Counted from the first letter of the stretch, positions 8,931-16,980 are shown. The stretch: DNA of 64,000 bases from Micrococcales bacterium (GCA_016703125.1 JADJCR010000002.1:310001-374000), one strand, 5' to 3'. A program made the numbers and translations. Notes: generated by a model not told the origin, from the sequence alone.

Positions 8931-10952
8931 ATGCCCGAATCGCCCTATCCGCACCTGCTCGCCCCGCTCGACCTCGGTTTCGTCACGCTGCCCAACCGCG
9001 TACTCATGGGCTCCATGCACGTCGGCCTCGAGGAGGCCGCTGACGGCTTCGAGCGGATGGCCGCCTTCTACGCCGAGCGCGCCCGCGGCGGGGTGGGGCT
9101 GATCGTGACCGGTGGCATCGCCCCCAACGGGGAGGGCCGGCCCTGGCAGATGGGAGCCGCCCTCACCACCCCTGCGGAGGCCGCCCAGCACCGGATCGTC
9201 ACCGAGGCGGTGCATGAAGCCGGCGGGCGGATCGCGATGCAGATCCTGCATTTCGGCCGGTACGCCTACCACCCGGAACTGGTGGGCCCGAGCCCCATCC
9301 AGGCGCCGATCTCGGCCTTCGTCCCGCACGAGATGACCGCCCAGACGATCGAGAAGACCATCGCGGACTTCGCCCGGTGCGCGGCGCTGGCCCAGGACGC
9401 CGGGTACGACGGCGTGGAGATCATGGGCTCCGAGGGCTACCTCATCAACGAGTTCATCGCCGAGCGGACCAACCAGCGCACCGACGAGTGGGGCGGCTCC
9501 TACGCCAACCGGATGCGTTTCCCGCTCGAGATCGTGCGCCGGGTGCGGGAACGGGTGGGCGACGACTTCATCATCATCTTCCGGCTGTCCATGCTCGACC
9601 TTGTCGAGGGCGGCTCCACACTGCCCGAGGTGGTCGATCTGGCCCAGGCGCTGGAGGCCGCCGGCGTGACGATCCTCAACACCGGCATCGGCTGGCACGA
9701 GGCGCGCATCCCGACCATCGCCACCAGCGTCCCCCGCGCCGCGTTCACCTGGGTGACCGAGGAACTCAAGGGCAAGGTCGGCATCCCCCTGGTCACCAGC
9801 AACCGGATCAACACCCCGGAGGTGGCCGAGCAGGTGCTCGCGTCCGGGCAGGCCGACATGGTGTCCATGGCGCGGCCTTTCCTGGCCGACCCCGAGTTCG
9901 TGAACAAGGCGGCCGCCGGGAAGGCCGACCGGATCAACACCTGCATCGCGTGCAACCAGGCCTGTCTGGACCACACGTTCCAGTTGCAGCTCACGTCGTG
10001 CCTGGTGAACCCGCGGGCCTGCCACGAGACGGTGCTGACCATCGAAGCGGCGACCACACCCCGGCGGATCGCGGTGGTCGGATCCGGGCCCGGTGGCCTG
10101 GCCGCGGCCGTCACCGCCGCCGAGCGCGGGCACGAGGTCACGCTGTTCGAGGCCGACGACCAGATCGGCGGGCAGTTCAACTACGCCGCCCAGATCCCCG
10201 GCAAGGAGGAGTTCCACGAGACGCTGCGGTACTTCCGCAACGCGCTGGTGGACGCCGGGGTGACGGTGCGGCTGGGCATCCGGGCAGGAGTCGAGGATCT
10301 GACCGATTTCGACGAGGTTGTGCTCGCGACGGGGGTGGCCCCGCGCATTCCGGACGTGCCGGGGATCGACCACCCCAAGGTGCTCACCTACTTGCAGGTC
10401 CTGCGCGACCACGTCGAGGTGGGCAAGACGGTCGCCATCATGGGGGCCGGCGGTATCGGGTTCGACGTCGCGGAGTACCTCACCCAGGCCGGGCCGAGTG
10501 CGACGCTGGAGCCCGGCCTCTTCTACGCCCAGTGGGGCATCGACCGCACCCACACCCACCGCGGCGGACTGGTGCCGGCCCAGCAGGAGGCCCCCGCCCG
10601 GCAGGTGACACTGTTGCAGCGCAAAGCCACCAAGGTCGGGAAGGGCCTGGGCAAGACCACCGGCTGGATCCACCGCACGGAACTCAAGAAGCGAGGCGTG
10701 CAGATGGTGCCCGGCGTCACCTACCTGGGGATCGACGACGCCGGCCTGCATTTCGAGGTGGACGGGCATCCGCAGGTGCTGGACGTCGAGACCGTCGTGG
10801 TGTGCACAGGGCAGGAGCCGCAGCGGGAGTTGCTGGACGGGCTGCATGCGGCCGGCGTGCCGGTGCAGGTGATCGGCGGAGCGGACGTGGCGGCTGAACT
10901 CGACGCGAAACGGGCGATCAAGCAGGGAACCGAGGTCGCGGCCGCGCTGTGA
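8931..10952 (+). CDS. fadH: NADPH-dependent 2,4-dienoyl-CoA reductase (FadH family)
   Basis: 673-residue flavoprotein of the old-yellow-enzyme/FadH class that reduces 2,4-dienoyl-CoA intermediates during unsaturated fatty acid beta-oxidation. The N-terminal FMN TIM barrel (to about 330) includes NRVLMGSMH and ERTNQRTDEWGGSYANR. A 4Fe-4S ligand cluster CIACNQACLD follows near residue 345. Then come an FAD/NADPH domain with VVGSGPGGLAAAV near 380 and a second nucleotide fold IMGAGGIGFDVAEYL near 505. A TACGCT -10 about 28 nt upstream and a CAGGAG ribosome binding site support the ATG. Related trimethylamine/histamine dehydrogenases share this layout, so substrate is inferred. Confidence 0.9.
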   Translation: MPESPYPHLLAPLDLGFVTLPNRVLMGSMHVGLEEAADGFERMAAFYAERARGGVGLIVTGGIAPNGEGRPWQMGAALTTPAEAAQHRIVTEAVHEAGGRIAMQILHFGRYAYHPELVGPSPIQAPISAFVPHEMTAQTIEKTIADFARCAALAQDAGYDGVEIMGSEGYLINEFIAERTNQRTDEWGGSYANRMRFPLEIVRRVRERVGDDFIIIFRLSMLDLVEGGSTLPEVVDLAQALEAAGVTILNTGIGWHEARIPTIATSVPRAAFTWVTEELKGKVGIPLVTSNRINTPEVAEQVLASGQADMVSMARPFLADPEFVNKAAAGKADRINTCIACNQACLDHTFQLQLTSCLVNPRACHETVLTIEAATTPRRIAVVGSGPGGLAAAVTAAERGHEVTLFEADDQIGGQFNYAAQIPGKEEFHETLRYFRNALVDAGVTVRLGIRAGVEDLTDFDEVVLATGVAPRIPDVPGIDHPKVLTYLQVLRDHVEVGKTVAIMGAGGIGFDVAEYLTQAGPSATLEPGLFYAQWGIDRTHTHRGGLVPAQQEAPARQVTLLQRKATKVGKGLGKTTGWIHRTELKKRGVQMVPGVTYLGIDDAGLHFEVDGHPQVLDVETVVVCTGQEPQRELLDGLHAAGVPVQVIGGADVAAELDAKRAIKQGTEVAAAL

Positions 10953-10989
10953 GGGTTTCCCGGACCGACAGCCGCGGAACCGAGCGAGG

Positions 10990-11757
10990 TCAGCGGATGA
11001 CCCGGAAGGTGTCTTTGGCCGGGCTCGGGTCGAGGTTGCCGGCCGCGTCCTTCGCACGCACCTTGAAGGTGTGTTTGCCAGCCGGGACTTTGTAACTCTT
11101 CGGCGTACCGCACGCCTGCCAGGAGCGCTTGTCGAGTTTGCATTGGAAGCGCGGGTCCGCCTCAGTGGACGTGAAGGCGTATGTGACCTTCACCCGCACC
11201 GACTTCGCCACGACGCGGTTCTTCGGGTGCTTGGTGATGTTCGTGTTCGGCGCGGTGGTGTCCCGTGGCGGTGTCGCCTGCGTGCTCGCCGACCAGGTGG
11301 GCCCGTCGTACCAGTCGATGTTCTCGGAGTTCGGGCAGTCGATGCTGGCCAGGTCGATCGTGCCTACCACGCCTTGGCCCGCGTCGAAGACCCCCGTGAT
11401 CCGCAGTGCCGACCCGCGCTTGCAGGAGGGTCCCGGAAACACTCCGAATGACGGGTACACGACCTCGTAGGTGAATCGATGGTCGACGATCGAGGCGCTC
11501 TTGCTGGTCACATCGATCGCATACGGGACGTCGTAGACGGTGAGATTCTGCACTGAACTGCCGGTCGCCGACACATCGAACCTGATGCGTGGCCCCGGCG
11601 GGGAATCCTCGTCACGGGTCCCTGAATGGTCTCCTGTGTAGTTGGCTCCGGGAATCTGGGCCGCAGCTTGCACGGCGAAGACGCCCAGACCCACGCCGAC
11701 ACAACTGGCGATCACGAGCGCCTTCCGCACACGGTCAACGCCCCTGCTGGTTCGCAT
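10990..11757 (-). CDS. Secreted protein with C-terminal Ig-like (bacterial repeat) domain, function unknown
   Basis: 255-residue exported protein. The N-terminus has a basic stretch, a hydrophobic core (ALVIASCVGVGLGVF) and an AXA-type cleavage site near AVQAAAQ. The middle region (about 40-165) is beta-rich with two cysteine pairs. The last 75 residues form a module with FQCKLDKRSWQACGTPKSY and an AGKHTFKVRAKDAAGNLDPSPA ending, the pattern of a repeat common in actinobacterial secreted proteins and adhesins. A purine-rich GGGGGGAGGG ribosome binding site precedes the ATG. No catalytic signature is visible; a cell-surface role is only a guess. Confidence 0.7.
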   Translation of the reverse strand: MRTSRGVDRVRKALVIASCVGVGLGVFAVQAAAQIPGANYTGDHSGTRDEDSPPGPRIRFDVSATGSSVQNLTVYDVPYAIDVTSKSASIVDHRFTYEVVYPSFGVFPGPSCKRGSALRITGVFDAGQGVVGTIDLASIDCPNSENIDWYDGPTWSASTQATPPRDTTAPNTNITKHPKNRVVAKSVRVKVTYAFTSTEADPRFQCKLDKRSWQACGTPKSYKVPAGKHTFKVRAKDAAGNLDPSPAKDTFRVIR

Positions 11758-11887
11758 TGGACCGCCCTCCCCCCGGAAAGCAAATGCACTATTGAACTCA
11801 TTCCCAGTCTACTCGCGTGGCATCAACCGTGGGCGGGATCAGGCTGGGGCAAATGAGGGCCCCCGGCCCGTCGAGCCGGCCGCAGGT

Positions 11888-12196
11888 TCAGGCCAGCTCG
11901 AGGCGGCCGTCCCCGTAGGTGGTCATGACCTGGGAGATGACGATCTCGTAGCCGTCGTACCAGCGGGCGTACTCCTTCTTCGCCTGCAGGTGCGCGGTGG
12001 ACCGGGAGAAGTCCTTCAAGTTGTCCAGGTGCTCCCAGCGGTAGACGGCGTTGCGCACCAGTCCGTCGGCAGATTGCCAGTTGCGCACACCGATGTAGCC
12101 CGGTGTCGCTTCTGCGGCGGCGGCAATCTGCGCGTCGAGCCGGTGGAAGTCGTCGTCGTAGGTGCCCGGCTGGAAGATGAAGGCGATCTCGTACAC
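11888..12196 (-). CDS. Antibiotic biosynthesis monooxygenase (ABM)-like ferredoxin-fold protein
   Basis: 102-residue single-domain protein of the dimeric alpha-beta barrel ABM superfamily. It opens with a beta strand (EIAFIFQPG), has a helix over the LDAQIAAAAEATPGY region, then the GVRNW strand and a YRWEHLDNLKDFSRSTAH segment like other ABM proteins, some of which degrade haem or are cofactor-free oxygenases. The GTG start is 8 nt after a TATAGT -10 (minus strand, 12210-12205), so the message is probably leaderless. It is divergent from the XRE regulator gene 40 nt away and shares its palindromic operator. Substrate unknown. Confidence 0.7.
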   Translation of the reverse strand: MYEIAFIFQPGTYDDDFHRLDAQIAAAAEATPGYIGVRNWQSADGLVRNAVYRWEHLDNLKDFSRSTAHLQAKKEYARWYDGYEIVISQVMTTYGDGRLELA

Positions 12197-12217
12197 GGTG
12201 TATCACTATACCTTAGA

Positions 12218-12235
12218 AGTGCAGTACACTGCACT
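12218..12235. promoter_or_regulatory. 18-nt palindromic operator between ABM gene and XRE operon, with -10 element
   Basis: AGTGCAGTACACTGCACT has perfect 8-bp inverted arms around a 2-nt centre. It ends one base before the XRE regulator start codon and contains TACACT (12225-12230), a -10 placed 6 nt before that ATG. It also covers the -35 region expected for the divergent ABM gene. This is the natural autoregulatory site for the XRE protein and could switch both transcription units. Confidence 0.65.
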
Positions 12236-12236
12236 C

Positions 12237-12821
12237 ATGGATGAGGCCGCCTCTCTGGGAGTGCTGATCGGCGAGCGCGTGCGCAGCGAACGCAAGCGCC
12301 GCACGTGGACGCTGGACCAGCTCGCCCAGCGCTCCGGGGTCAGCCGCCGCATGCTCGTGACCATTGAACAGGGCGGCACCAACCCCAGCATCGCCACCCT
12401 GCTGCGGCTCAGCGACGCGCTCGGCGTAGGGCTGCCGGCGCTCGTCGCACCCGGGCCGACCAGCAGCGTCACCATCAACCGCAAGGCCGACCGCAAGACG
12501 CTGTGGAACAGCGAGGCGGGCGGGGCCGCCTACTTGACCGCCGGGACCGCCGCGCCGGAGGTGCTCGAGTTATGGGACTGGCACCTCGGCCCCGGGGACG
12601 ACTACCGCGGCGAGGCACACTCCCCGGGCACCCGCGAGCTGCTGAGCGTGCTCAAAGGCACCGTCCGGCTCACCGTCGCGGGCGAGTCCTGGGACCTGCG
12701 TGTCGGCGACGCTGCCTCGTTCATCGGTGATGTCCCGCACGGTTACGCCAACCCCGGCACGTCTCCCGCCCGCTTCGCACTCACCGTCTTCGAACCCCCC
12801 AGAACAGGAGCCGAACGATGA
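12237..12821 (+). CDS. XRE-family transcriptional regulator with C-terminal cupin domain
   Basis: 194-residue regulator. The N-terminal helix-turn-helix (about 9-65) shows LGVLIGERVRSERKRR and LAQRSGVSRRMLVTIEQGGTNPSIATLLRLSDALGV. The C-terminal cupin (about 105-185) shows the HSPGTRELLSVLKGTVRLTV and VGDAASFIGDVPHGYANPG beta-barrel motifs, which would bind a small ligand. It heads a tightly overlapping operon with the B3/4 and EamA genes, both joined by ATGA overlaps, so it probably controls export or detoxification of an amino-acid-like compound. The start codon follows the -10 directly, implying leaderless translation and repression by binding over the promoter. Confidence 0.88.
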   Translation: MDEAASLGVLIGERVRSERKRRTWTLDQLAQRSGVSRRMLVTIEQGGTNPSIATLLRLSDALGVGLPALVAPGPTSSVTINRKADRKTLWNSEAGGAAYLTAGTAAPEVLELWDWHLGPGDDYRGEAHSPGTRELLSVLKGTVRLTVAGESWDLRVGDAASFIGDVPHGYANPGTSPARFALTVFEPPRTGAER

Positions 12822-13504
12822 ACGCCACCCTGCAGAACGCCCACATCGACGCCGCGGTCCGCGAGTTGCGCCCCGACTACCGCGTCCTGCTGATCGTGGC
12901 CGACGGACTGACCGGTGACTTCGACGCCTCTGGCCCGCTCGAACAAGCCGAGGCCCACGCACGTGCGCTGCTGGCGGACTCGGCTGTGGAGAACCTCCCC
13001 CACATCGCCGCGTGGCGGGAGGCGTTCCGCAGTTTCGGCGCGAAGCCGCAGCGGACCCGCAACAGCCTCGAGGCACTCACCCGGCGCGCACCGGACGGTC
13101 TGCCGCGGATCAACGCCCTGACCGATGCCTACAACGCGATCTCGGTCCTGCACCAACTCCCGGTAGGCGGCGAGAACCTCGACGCCTACCGCGGCGCGGC
13201 GCGGCTGGTCCGGGCGACCGGCGAGGAACCCTTCGAGACCGTGGCCGGCGGGGAACCGGCCATCGAGCACCCGAAGCCCGGCGAAGTGGTCTGGCGTGAC
13301 GACGCGGGGGTCACCTGCCGCATCTGGAACTGGCGGCAGTGCACGCGCACACAACTGCGGGATGACACGCGGCGGGCGCTGTTCATCCTCGATGCGCTGG
13401 CCCCCATGGACGACGACAAGCTCATGGCCGCCGGGGACCACCTGCAGGCCGTCCTGCGGACCGGATCGCCGGGGGCCGTCACCGGCTCACGCCTCGTGCG
13501 ATGA
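12818..13504 (+). CDS. B3/B4 domain protein (PheRS beta editing-domain homologue)
   Basis: 228-residue stand-alone B3/4 domain, the fold that edits mischarged tRNA in the phenylalanyl-tRNA synthetase beta subunit. Typical features are RPDYRVLLIVADGL near the start, the AWREAFRSFGAKPQRTRNSLEAL segment, LPRINALTDAYNAISVLHQLPVGGENLD in the middle and GEVVWRDDAGVTCRIWNWRQCTRTQL toward the end. Such free-standing proteins may hydrolyse misacylated tRNA or bind amino acids. It overlaps both neighbours by 4 nt, so translation is coupled to the regulator and the exporter. Function in detail is unknown. Confidence 0.85.
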   Translation: MNATLQNAHIDAAVRELRPDYRVLLIVADGLTGDFDASGPLEQAEAHARALLADSAVENLPHIAAWREAFRSFGAKPQRTRNSLEALTRRAPDGLPRINALTDAYNAISVLHQLPVGGENLDAYRGAARLVRATGEEPFETVAGGEPAIEHPKPGEVVWRDDAGVTCRIWNWRQCTRTQLRDDTRRALFILDALAPMDDDKLMAAGDHLQAVLRTGSPGAVTGSRLVR

Positions 13505-14370
13505 GTCTGAGCGACCGGGTACCGGCCTGGACACTGGCCGTCACTGCCATGTTCAGCGTGCAGATCGGCGCGGCCTTGTCGGTGAGCCTGTTCGACGAGG
13601 TCGGTGCCGGCGGGACGGCCTGGTTGCGCCTGACCGCGGGTGCAGTCATCTTCCTGCTCATCAGTCGGCCCAAGGTGCGGGGCATGGGCTGGCCCGACAT
13701 CCGGGCGGCACTGGCACTGGGCGTGGCCACCGGGATGATCACTGTCAGTTTCCTGACCGCGATCGAACGGATCCCGCTGGGTACCGCGGTGGCCATCGAG
13801 TTCCTCGGCCCGCTGACCGTCGCGGTGATCCGCAGCCACCGCCGGTCGCTGCTGGTGTGGCCGGCCGTGGCGCTCGTGGGCGTGCTGCTGCTCACCGAAC
13901 CCTGGCAGGGGACCGTCGACCCGGTGGGGATCGCACTGGCCGCCGTTGCCGCGTGTGGCTGGGGGACGTACATCGTCCTCACGCAGCACATCGGCGACCG
14001 CTTCTCGGGCCTGCAGGGGCTGTCGATCACCATCCCGGTCGCGGCAGTGACGGCTGCTGTCATCGGCGTCCCGCAAGCGGCTGGCAGCATCACGTGGCCG
14101 ATCGTGGCCGCGGCGTTCGGCCTGGCGCTGCTCCTGCCCGTCATCCCGTTCTCACTGGAGATGATCGCCTTGCGCCGGCTCACTACCGCCGCGTTCGGCA
14201 CGTTGATGGCCCTCGAGCCCGCGTTCGGCCTGCTCCTGGGCGTGTTGGTCCTCTCCCAGATCCCGCACCTGGGCCAAGTAGTGGGAGTGGCACTGGTCGT
14301 GATCGCGGGCATCGGCGCGGAGCGCTCGGGGCATCGGGAGTCCGACCCGGCGGTTCCGCTCATCGAGTGA
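13501..14370 (+). CDS. EamA/RhtA-family drug/metabolite (amino acid) exporter
   Basis: 289-residue membrane protein with ten predicted helices arranged as two EamA repeats. AWLRLTAGAVIFLL in repeat one and LEMIALRRLTTAAFGTLMALEPAFGLLLGVLVL in repeat two are characteristic of RhtA-type threonine/homoserine exporters. It is the last gene of the XRE-B3/4-EamA operon. The pairing with a tRNA-editing-like domain suggests the operon protects against a toxic or non-cognate amino acid by export plus editing; that is inference. Confidence 0.87.
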   Translation: MSLSDRVPAWTLAVTAMFSVQIGAALSVSLFDEVGAGGTAWLRLTAGAVIFLLISRPKVRGMGWPDIRAALALGVATGMITVSFLTAIERIPLGTAVAIEFLGPLTVAVIRSHRRSLLVWPAVALVGVLLLTEPWQGTVDPVGIALAAVAACGWGTYIVLTQHIGDRFSGLQGLSITIPVAAVTAAVIGVPQAAGSITWPIVAAAFGLALLLPVIPFSLEMIALRRLTTAAFGTLMALEPAFGLLLGVLVLSQIPHLGQVVGVALVVIAGIGAERSGHRESDPAVPLIE

Positions 14371-14375
14371 GCTTG

Positions 14376-14490
14376 TGTCACGAAGGTGCACGGTCCTCAC
14401 GCCGCATTGACTCGAAGGTGCGGGATCCCGATCGGTGGAACCCGCACCTTCGTCACAGAACGCCCGCGGTAACCCGTACCTTCGTCGCAC
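14376..14490. repeat. Inverted copies of a CGAAGGTGCGGG repeat (possible terminator)
   Basis: The gap after the EamA gene holds four copies of one motif: two forward (TCACGAAGGTGC at 14379-14390, CGAAGGTGCGGG at 14413-14424) and two reverse (CCCGCACCTTCG at 14441-14452, CCCGTACCTTCG at 14473-14484). The inner pair are perfect 12-bp inverted arms with a 16-nt loop; the outer pair nest around them. The same motif recurs at 20.4-20.5 kb. No gene is seen here. It could act as a bidirectional terminator or belong to a REP-like dispersed family. Confidence 0.6.
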
Positions 14491-14557
14491 GGGGGACAGC
14501 GGCCCCATCGACCGTCACGATGGTGCCGCGACCGGCGGCGGCTGCTGGCCATACCGG

Positions 14558-14737
14558 TCAGCCGTAGGCCCGTCTCTGCACCCGGGAGTAGCCTGCCAGC
14601 ACCTCCGGGCGCGCCTCGGCCTCGAACACCCTCGCCGCTGTCACACCGGGACAGTCCGTCGCGTTCCAGGACGGCAGGCGCCCGGTCAGCGCCCACGCCG
14701 CCTGCCGGGCTGCCCCGGCGGCGACGTACTCACCATG
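14558..14737 (-). pseudogene. xylB: Remnant of xylulokinase (FGGY kinase) C-terminus
   Basis: About 60 codons matching the extreme C-terminus of actinobacterial xylulokinases: GEYVAAGAARQAAWALTG, then LPSW and a final ARPEVLAGYSRVQRRAYG before the stop. The rest of the kinase, which should lie upstream (higher coordinates), is absent; it is replaced by transporter sequence. The reading frame differs from that transporter fragment at the join. This is a decayed fragment left by a deletion or rearrangement. Confidence 0.6.
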
Positions 14738-15293
14738 ACGAGGAACAGGATCACGCCGATGCCGTAGAAGGCGAACCCGGTCAGAACGGCCAGCGTGTCC
14801 CACTGCGACAGGTGCGGCACGAGGGGGCCAGTGCGAGGGGCACGAGCAGGTTCATGACCGGCGGGATCAGCCAGCCGCCGTTGACCCCTTCCAAGCCGTT
14901 CGTCCCACGCAACATGGCCACCGACCAGGCCAGGCCCAGGGCGACCGCGATGATCGCGCCGACCACCAGCAGGACGCCGTCGACCCACAAGCCCGCCGGT
15001 GCCCAGCCCGTCCGGCCCCAAGCTGTCGCCAGGACGAGCAGCCCGGCCGGAAGGGTGGCAAGCATCGCCCCGTGGGCGGGGTCGGAGAGCTCAGCGTCGA
15101 GATCCGCCCGCGATCGCAGTCGCGCGGCGTATGGGGGCAGCAGGACCACGGCGAGCACGGACGCAACGACCAGGAAGACCTGCGAGCCCCACCGCAGCCA
15201 GTCCGCCTGCCAGGTCACCGACTGCACCGATAGCGCCAGGGCCAGCGCCCCGGTCCCCATCACCGAGCCGTACCAGGCCGGGTGCCGTTTCAT
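14738..15293 (-). pseudogene. Truncated TDT (SLAC1/tellurite-resistance/dicarboxylate) family transporter
   Basis: The first half of a TDT-family transporter. It begins MKRHPAWYGSVMGTGALAL, the usual family opening, followed by about five hydrophobic helices. The frame breaks at a GGGGG run (14823-14827); adding one base continues into LVPHLSQWDTLAVLTGF and YGIGVILFLVMV. Near 14737 similarity stops abruptly and xylulokinase sequence begins, so roughly the C-terminal half (family length about 320-370) is missing. A GGAGG ribosome binding site precedes the ATG. Some TDT proteins (Ssu1) export sulfite, suggestive beside a divergent sulfide oxidoreductase gene. The chimera should be non-functional. 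Confidence 0.65.
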
Positions 15294-15309
15294 CGTGCCC
15301 GCCCCTCCT

Positions 15310-15330
15310 TATACCCCCTCAAGGTATGAT
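15310..15330 (+). promoter_or_regulatory. CsoR/CstR-like operator overlapping the -10 of the SQR-like gene
   Basis: ATACCCCCTCAAGGTAT (15311-15327) has 5-bp inverted ends ATACC/GGTAT with a C-rich centre, resembling operators of CsoR-family repressors. TATGAT at 15325-15330 is a near-consensus -10 overlapping it, so a bound repressor would block transcription. A GGAGG ribosome binding site at 15351-15355 serves the gene. No CsoR-family gene is in the window. Confidence 0.5.
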
Positions 15331-15361
15331 ACTCCCGGGTTACGGAAACCGGAGGATCGCC

Positions 15362-16819
15362 ATGGCACGAACCGTCGTCCTAGGAGCCGGCATCGCAGGG
15401 CACACGGCCGCACTGCACCTGCGCCGCCTGCTGCCCAAACAGCACGAGGTCGTGGTGGTCAGTCCGAACTCCGAGTGGAACTGGATCCCGTCGAACATCT
15501 GGGTCGGCGTCGGCCGGATGAGCACGAAGAAGGTCACCTTCCCACTGGCCCCCATCTACCGGCGCAAAGGCATCGAGTTCCACCAGGCGATGGCCGTTGA
15601 ACTGCATGGCGAAGGCAGTCCGGACCTGCCCCGCCCGCACGTCACAGTCAACTACACCGACCCGGCCAGGCAGGGCCAGACCGCGCGCCTGGAGTACGAC
15701 TACCTCGTCAACGCCACAGGTCCCAAACTCACGTTCGAGGCGACCCCGGGACTGGGACCGGACGGCAACAGTTGGTCGGTGTGCACCGCCAGCCACGCCG
15801 AGGAGACCGCCCGCGCCCTCGCCCGGTCGATCGCGAAACTGAAGCAGGGGCAGCCGCAGACCTTCCTCATCGGCATGGGTCACGGCACCTGCACGTGCCA
15901 GGGTGCGGCGTTCGAGTACACCTTCAACGTCGAGCACGAACTCGTCGAGGCGGGGGTGCGCGACAAGGCCGAGGTCATCTACATCACCAACGAGGCCTCC
16001 CTGGGTGACTTCGGCATGGACGGCATGAATTTCGGGACCAAGGACGGCATCGTGCCCAGCCGGATGTTCACCGAGTCGCTGTTCCAGCAGCGCGGCGTGA
16101 AGGCGATCATGGCCGCCCACGTGGAGCGGGTGGATCCGGGGGTGGTCCACTACGAGTTGCTGGACGGCACCAAGGGGGAGCAGCGGTTCGACTTCGCGAT
16201 GCTCCTGCCGCCGTTCCGCGGCGCGGACCTGAAGGCCTTCGACGCCCAGGGCGAAGACGTCACCGCCGACGTCTTCGCGCCCAGCGGTTTCATGAAGGTC
16301 GACGCCGACTACACCCCGCGGCCCTACGAGCAGTGGACAGCGGCCGACTGGCCGCGCACGTACCAGTCGGTGAAGTACGACAACGTGTGGGCCGCGGGCA
16401 TCGCCTTCGCACCCCCGCACCAGATGTCCAAGCCCCGCAAGACCCCCAACGGCACCATGATCGCCCCGGCCCCGCCGCGCACCGGGATGCCGTCCGGGGT
16501 CATCGGGCGCGCAGTCGCTCAGTCCATCGCCGAGCGCATCAAACACGGCGGCGCCGGCAAGGTGCACACCGCGTCAATGGCGGAGATGGGTGCGGCCTGC
16601 ATCGCCTCCGCGGGGACGGGTTGGCGCAAGGGCCAAGCCGCCGCCATGACGGTCTTCCCGATCATCCCGGACAAGACGAAGTACGGCGAGTACGGCCGGG
16701 ACACCAAGGAGACCTACGGTGAGATCGGCCTGTCCGCGCACTGGATGAAGGTCGTGCTGCACTACATGTTCATCTACAAAGCCAAAGCCCGTCCGTTCTG
16801 GCACCTGATCCCGGAGTGA
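15362..16819 (+). CDS. Sulfide:quinone oxidoreductase-like FAD-dependent protein
   Basis: 485-residue flavoprotein of the SQR/NDH-2 superfamily. The FAD fold is at the N-terminus (VVLGAGIAGHTAALHL), a second dinucleotide segment FLIGMGHGTCTCQGAAFEY lies near 168-186, and VWAAGIAF near the end closes the FAD site. Cysteines at 141, 177 and 179 could form the redox-active sulfur site that separates SQR from NADH dehydrogenases. The C-terminal 60 residues include an amphipathic/hydrophobic stretch (WMKVVLHYMFIYKAKARPFWHLIP) suitable for membrane attachment. It is controlled from a CsoR-like operator promoter and followed 8 nt later by a 47-residue ORF. Sulfide as substrate is likely but not proven; polysulfide or a related donor is possible. 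Confidence 0.75.
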   Translation: MARTVVLGAGIAGHTAALHLRRLLPKQHEVVVVSPNSEWNWIPSNIWVGVGRMSTKKVTFPLAPIYRRKGIEFHQAMAVELHGEGSPDLPRPHVTVNYTDPARQGQTARLEYDYLVNATGPKLTFEATPGLGPDGNSWSVCTASHAEETARALARSIAKLKQGQPQTFLIGMGHGTCTCQGAAFEYTFNVEHELVEAGVRDKAEVIYITNEASLGDFGMDGMNFGTKDGIVPSRMFTESLFQQRGVKAIMAAHVERVDPGVVHYELLDGTKGEQRFDFAMLLPPFRGADLKAFDAQGEDVTADVFAPSGFMKVDADYTPRPYEQWTAADWPRTYQSVKYDNVWAAGIAFAPPHQMSKPRKTPNGTMIAPAPPRTGMPSGVIGRAVAQSIAERIKHGGAGKVHTASMAEMGAACIASAGTGWRKGQAAAMTVFPIIPDKTKYGEYGRDTKETYGEIGLSAHWMKVVLHYMFIYKAKARPFWHLIPE

Positions 16820-16827
16820 GGTCCGAC

Positions 16828-16971
16828 GTGGAGAATCTGACGACGTTCCCCGATGCCCCGCTTCCCGACGACAAAGAGGTGAAATTCCGGCGCAACCTGC
16901 TGCGCCAGGGCTGGCGCTTCGCGGTGCTCAACCTGAAGATGATCACGATGGTGACCAAGGGCCACCACTGA
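16828..16971 (+). CDS. Small conserved-looking protein downstream of SQR-like gene
   Basis: 47-residue ORF starting with GTG 8 nt after the SQR-like stop. A Ser/Pro/acidic N-terminus (TTFPDAPLPDDKEVKFRRN) leads into a mixed hydrophobic segment LRQGWRFAVLNLKMITMV and ends TKGHH. Codon use matches its neighbours. The position and the terminal His-His suggest a small partner protein of the oxidoreductase, perhaps a membrane or metal-binding accessory; that is inference. No known family is recognised with confidence. Confidence 0.55.
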   Translation: MENLTTFPDAPLPDDKEVKFRRNLLRQGWRFAVLNLKMITMVTKGHH

Positions 16972-16980
16972 TCGGCTAGG

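Noticed and set aside
8775..11057. Long open frame of 760 codons antisense to fadH
   Set aside because: High-GC coding DNA leaves the complementary frame open. The product is low-complexity and Asp/Arg/Gly-rich with no family motif, while fadH on the other strand is unmistakable.
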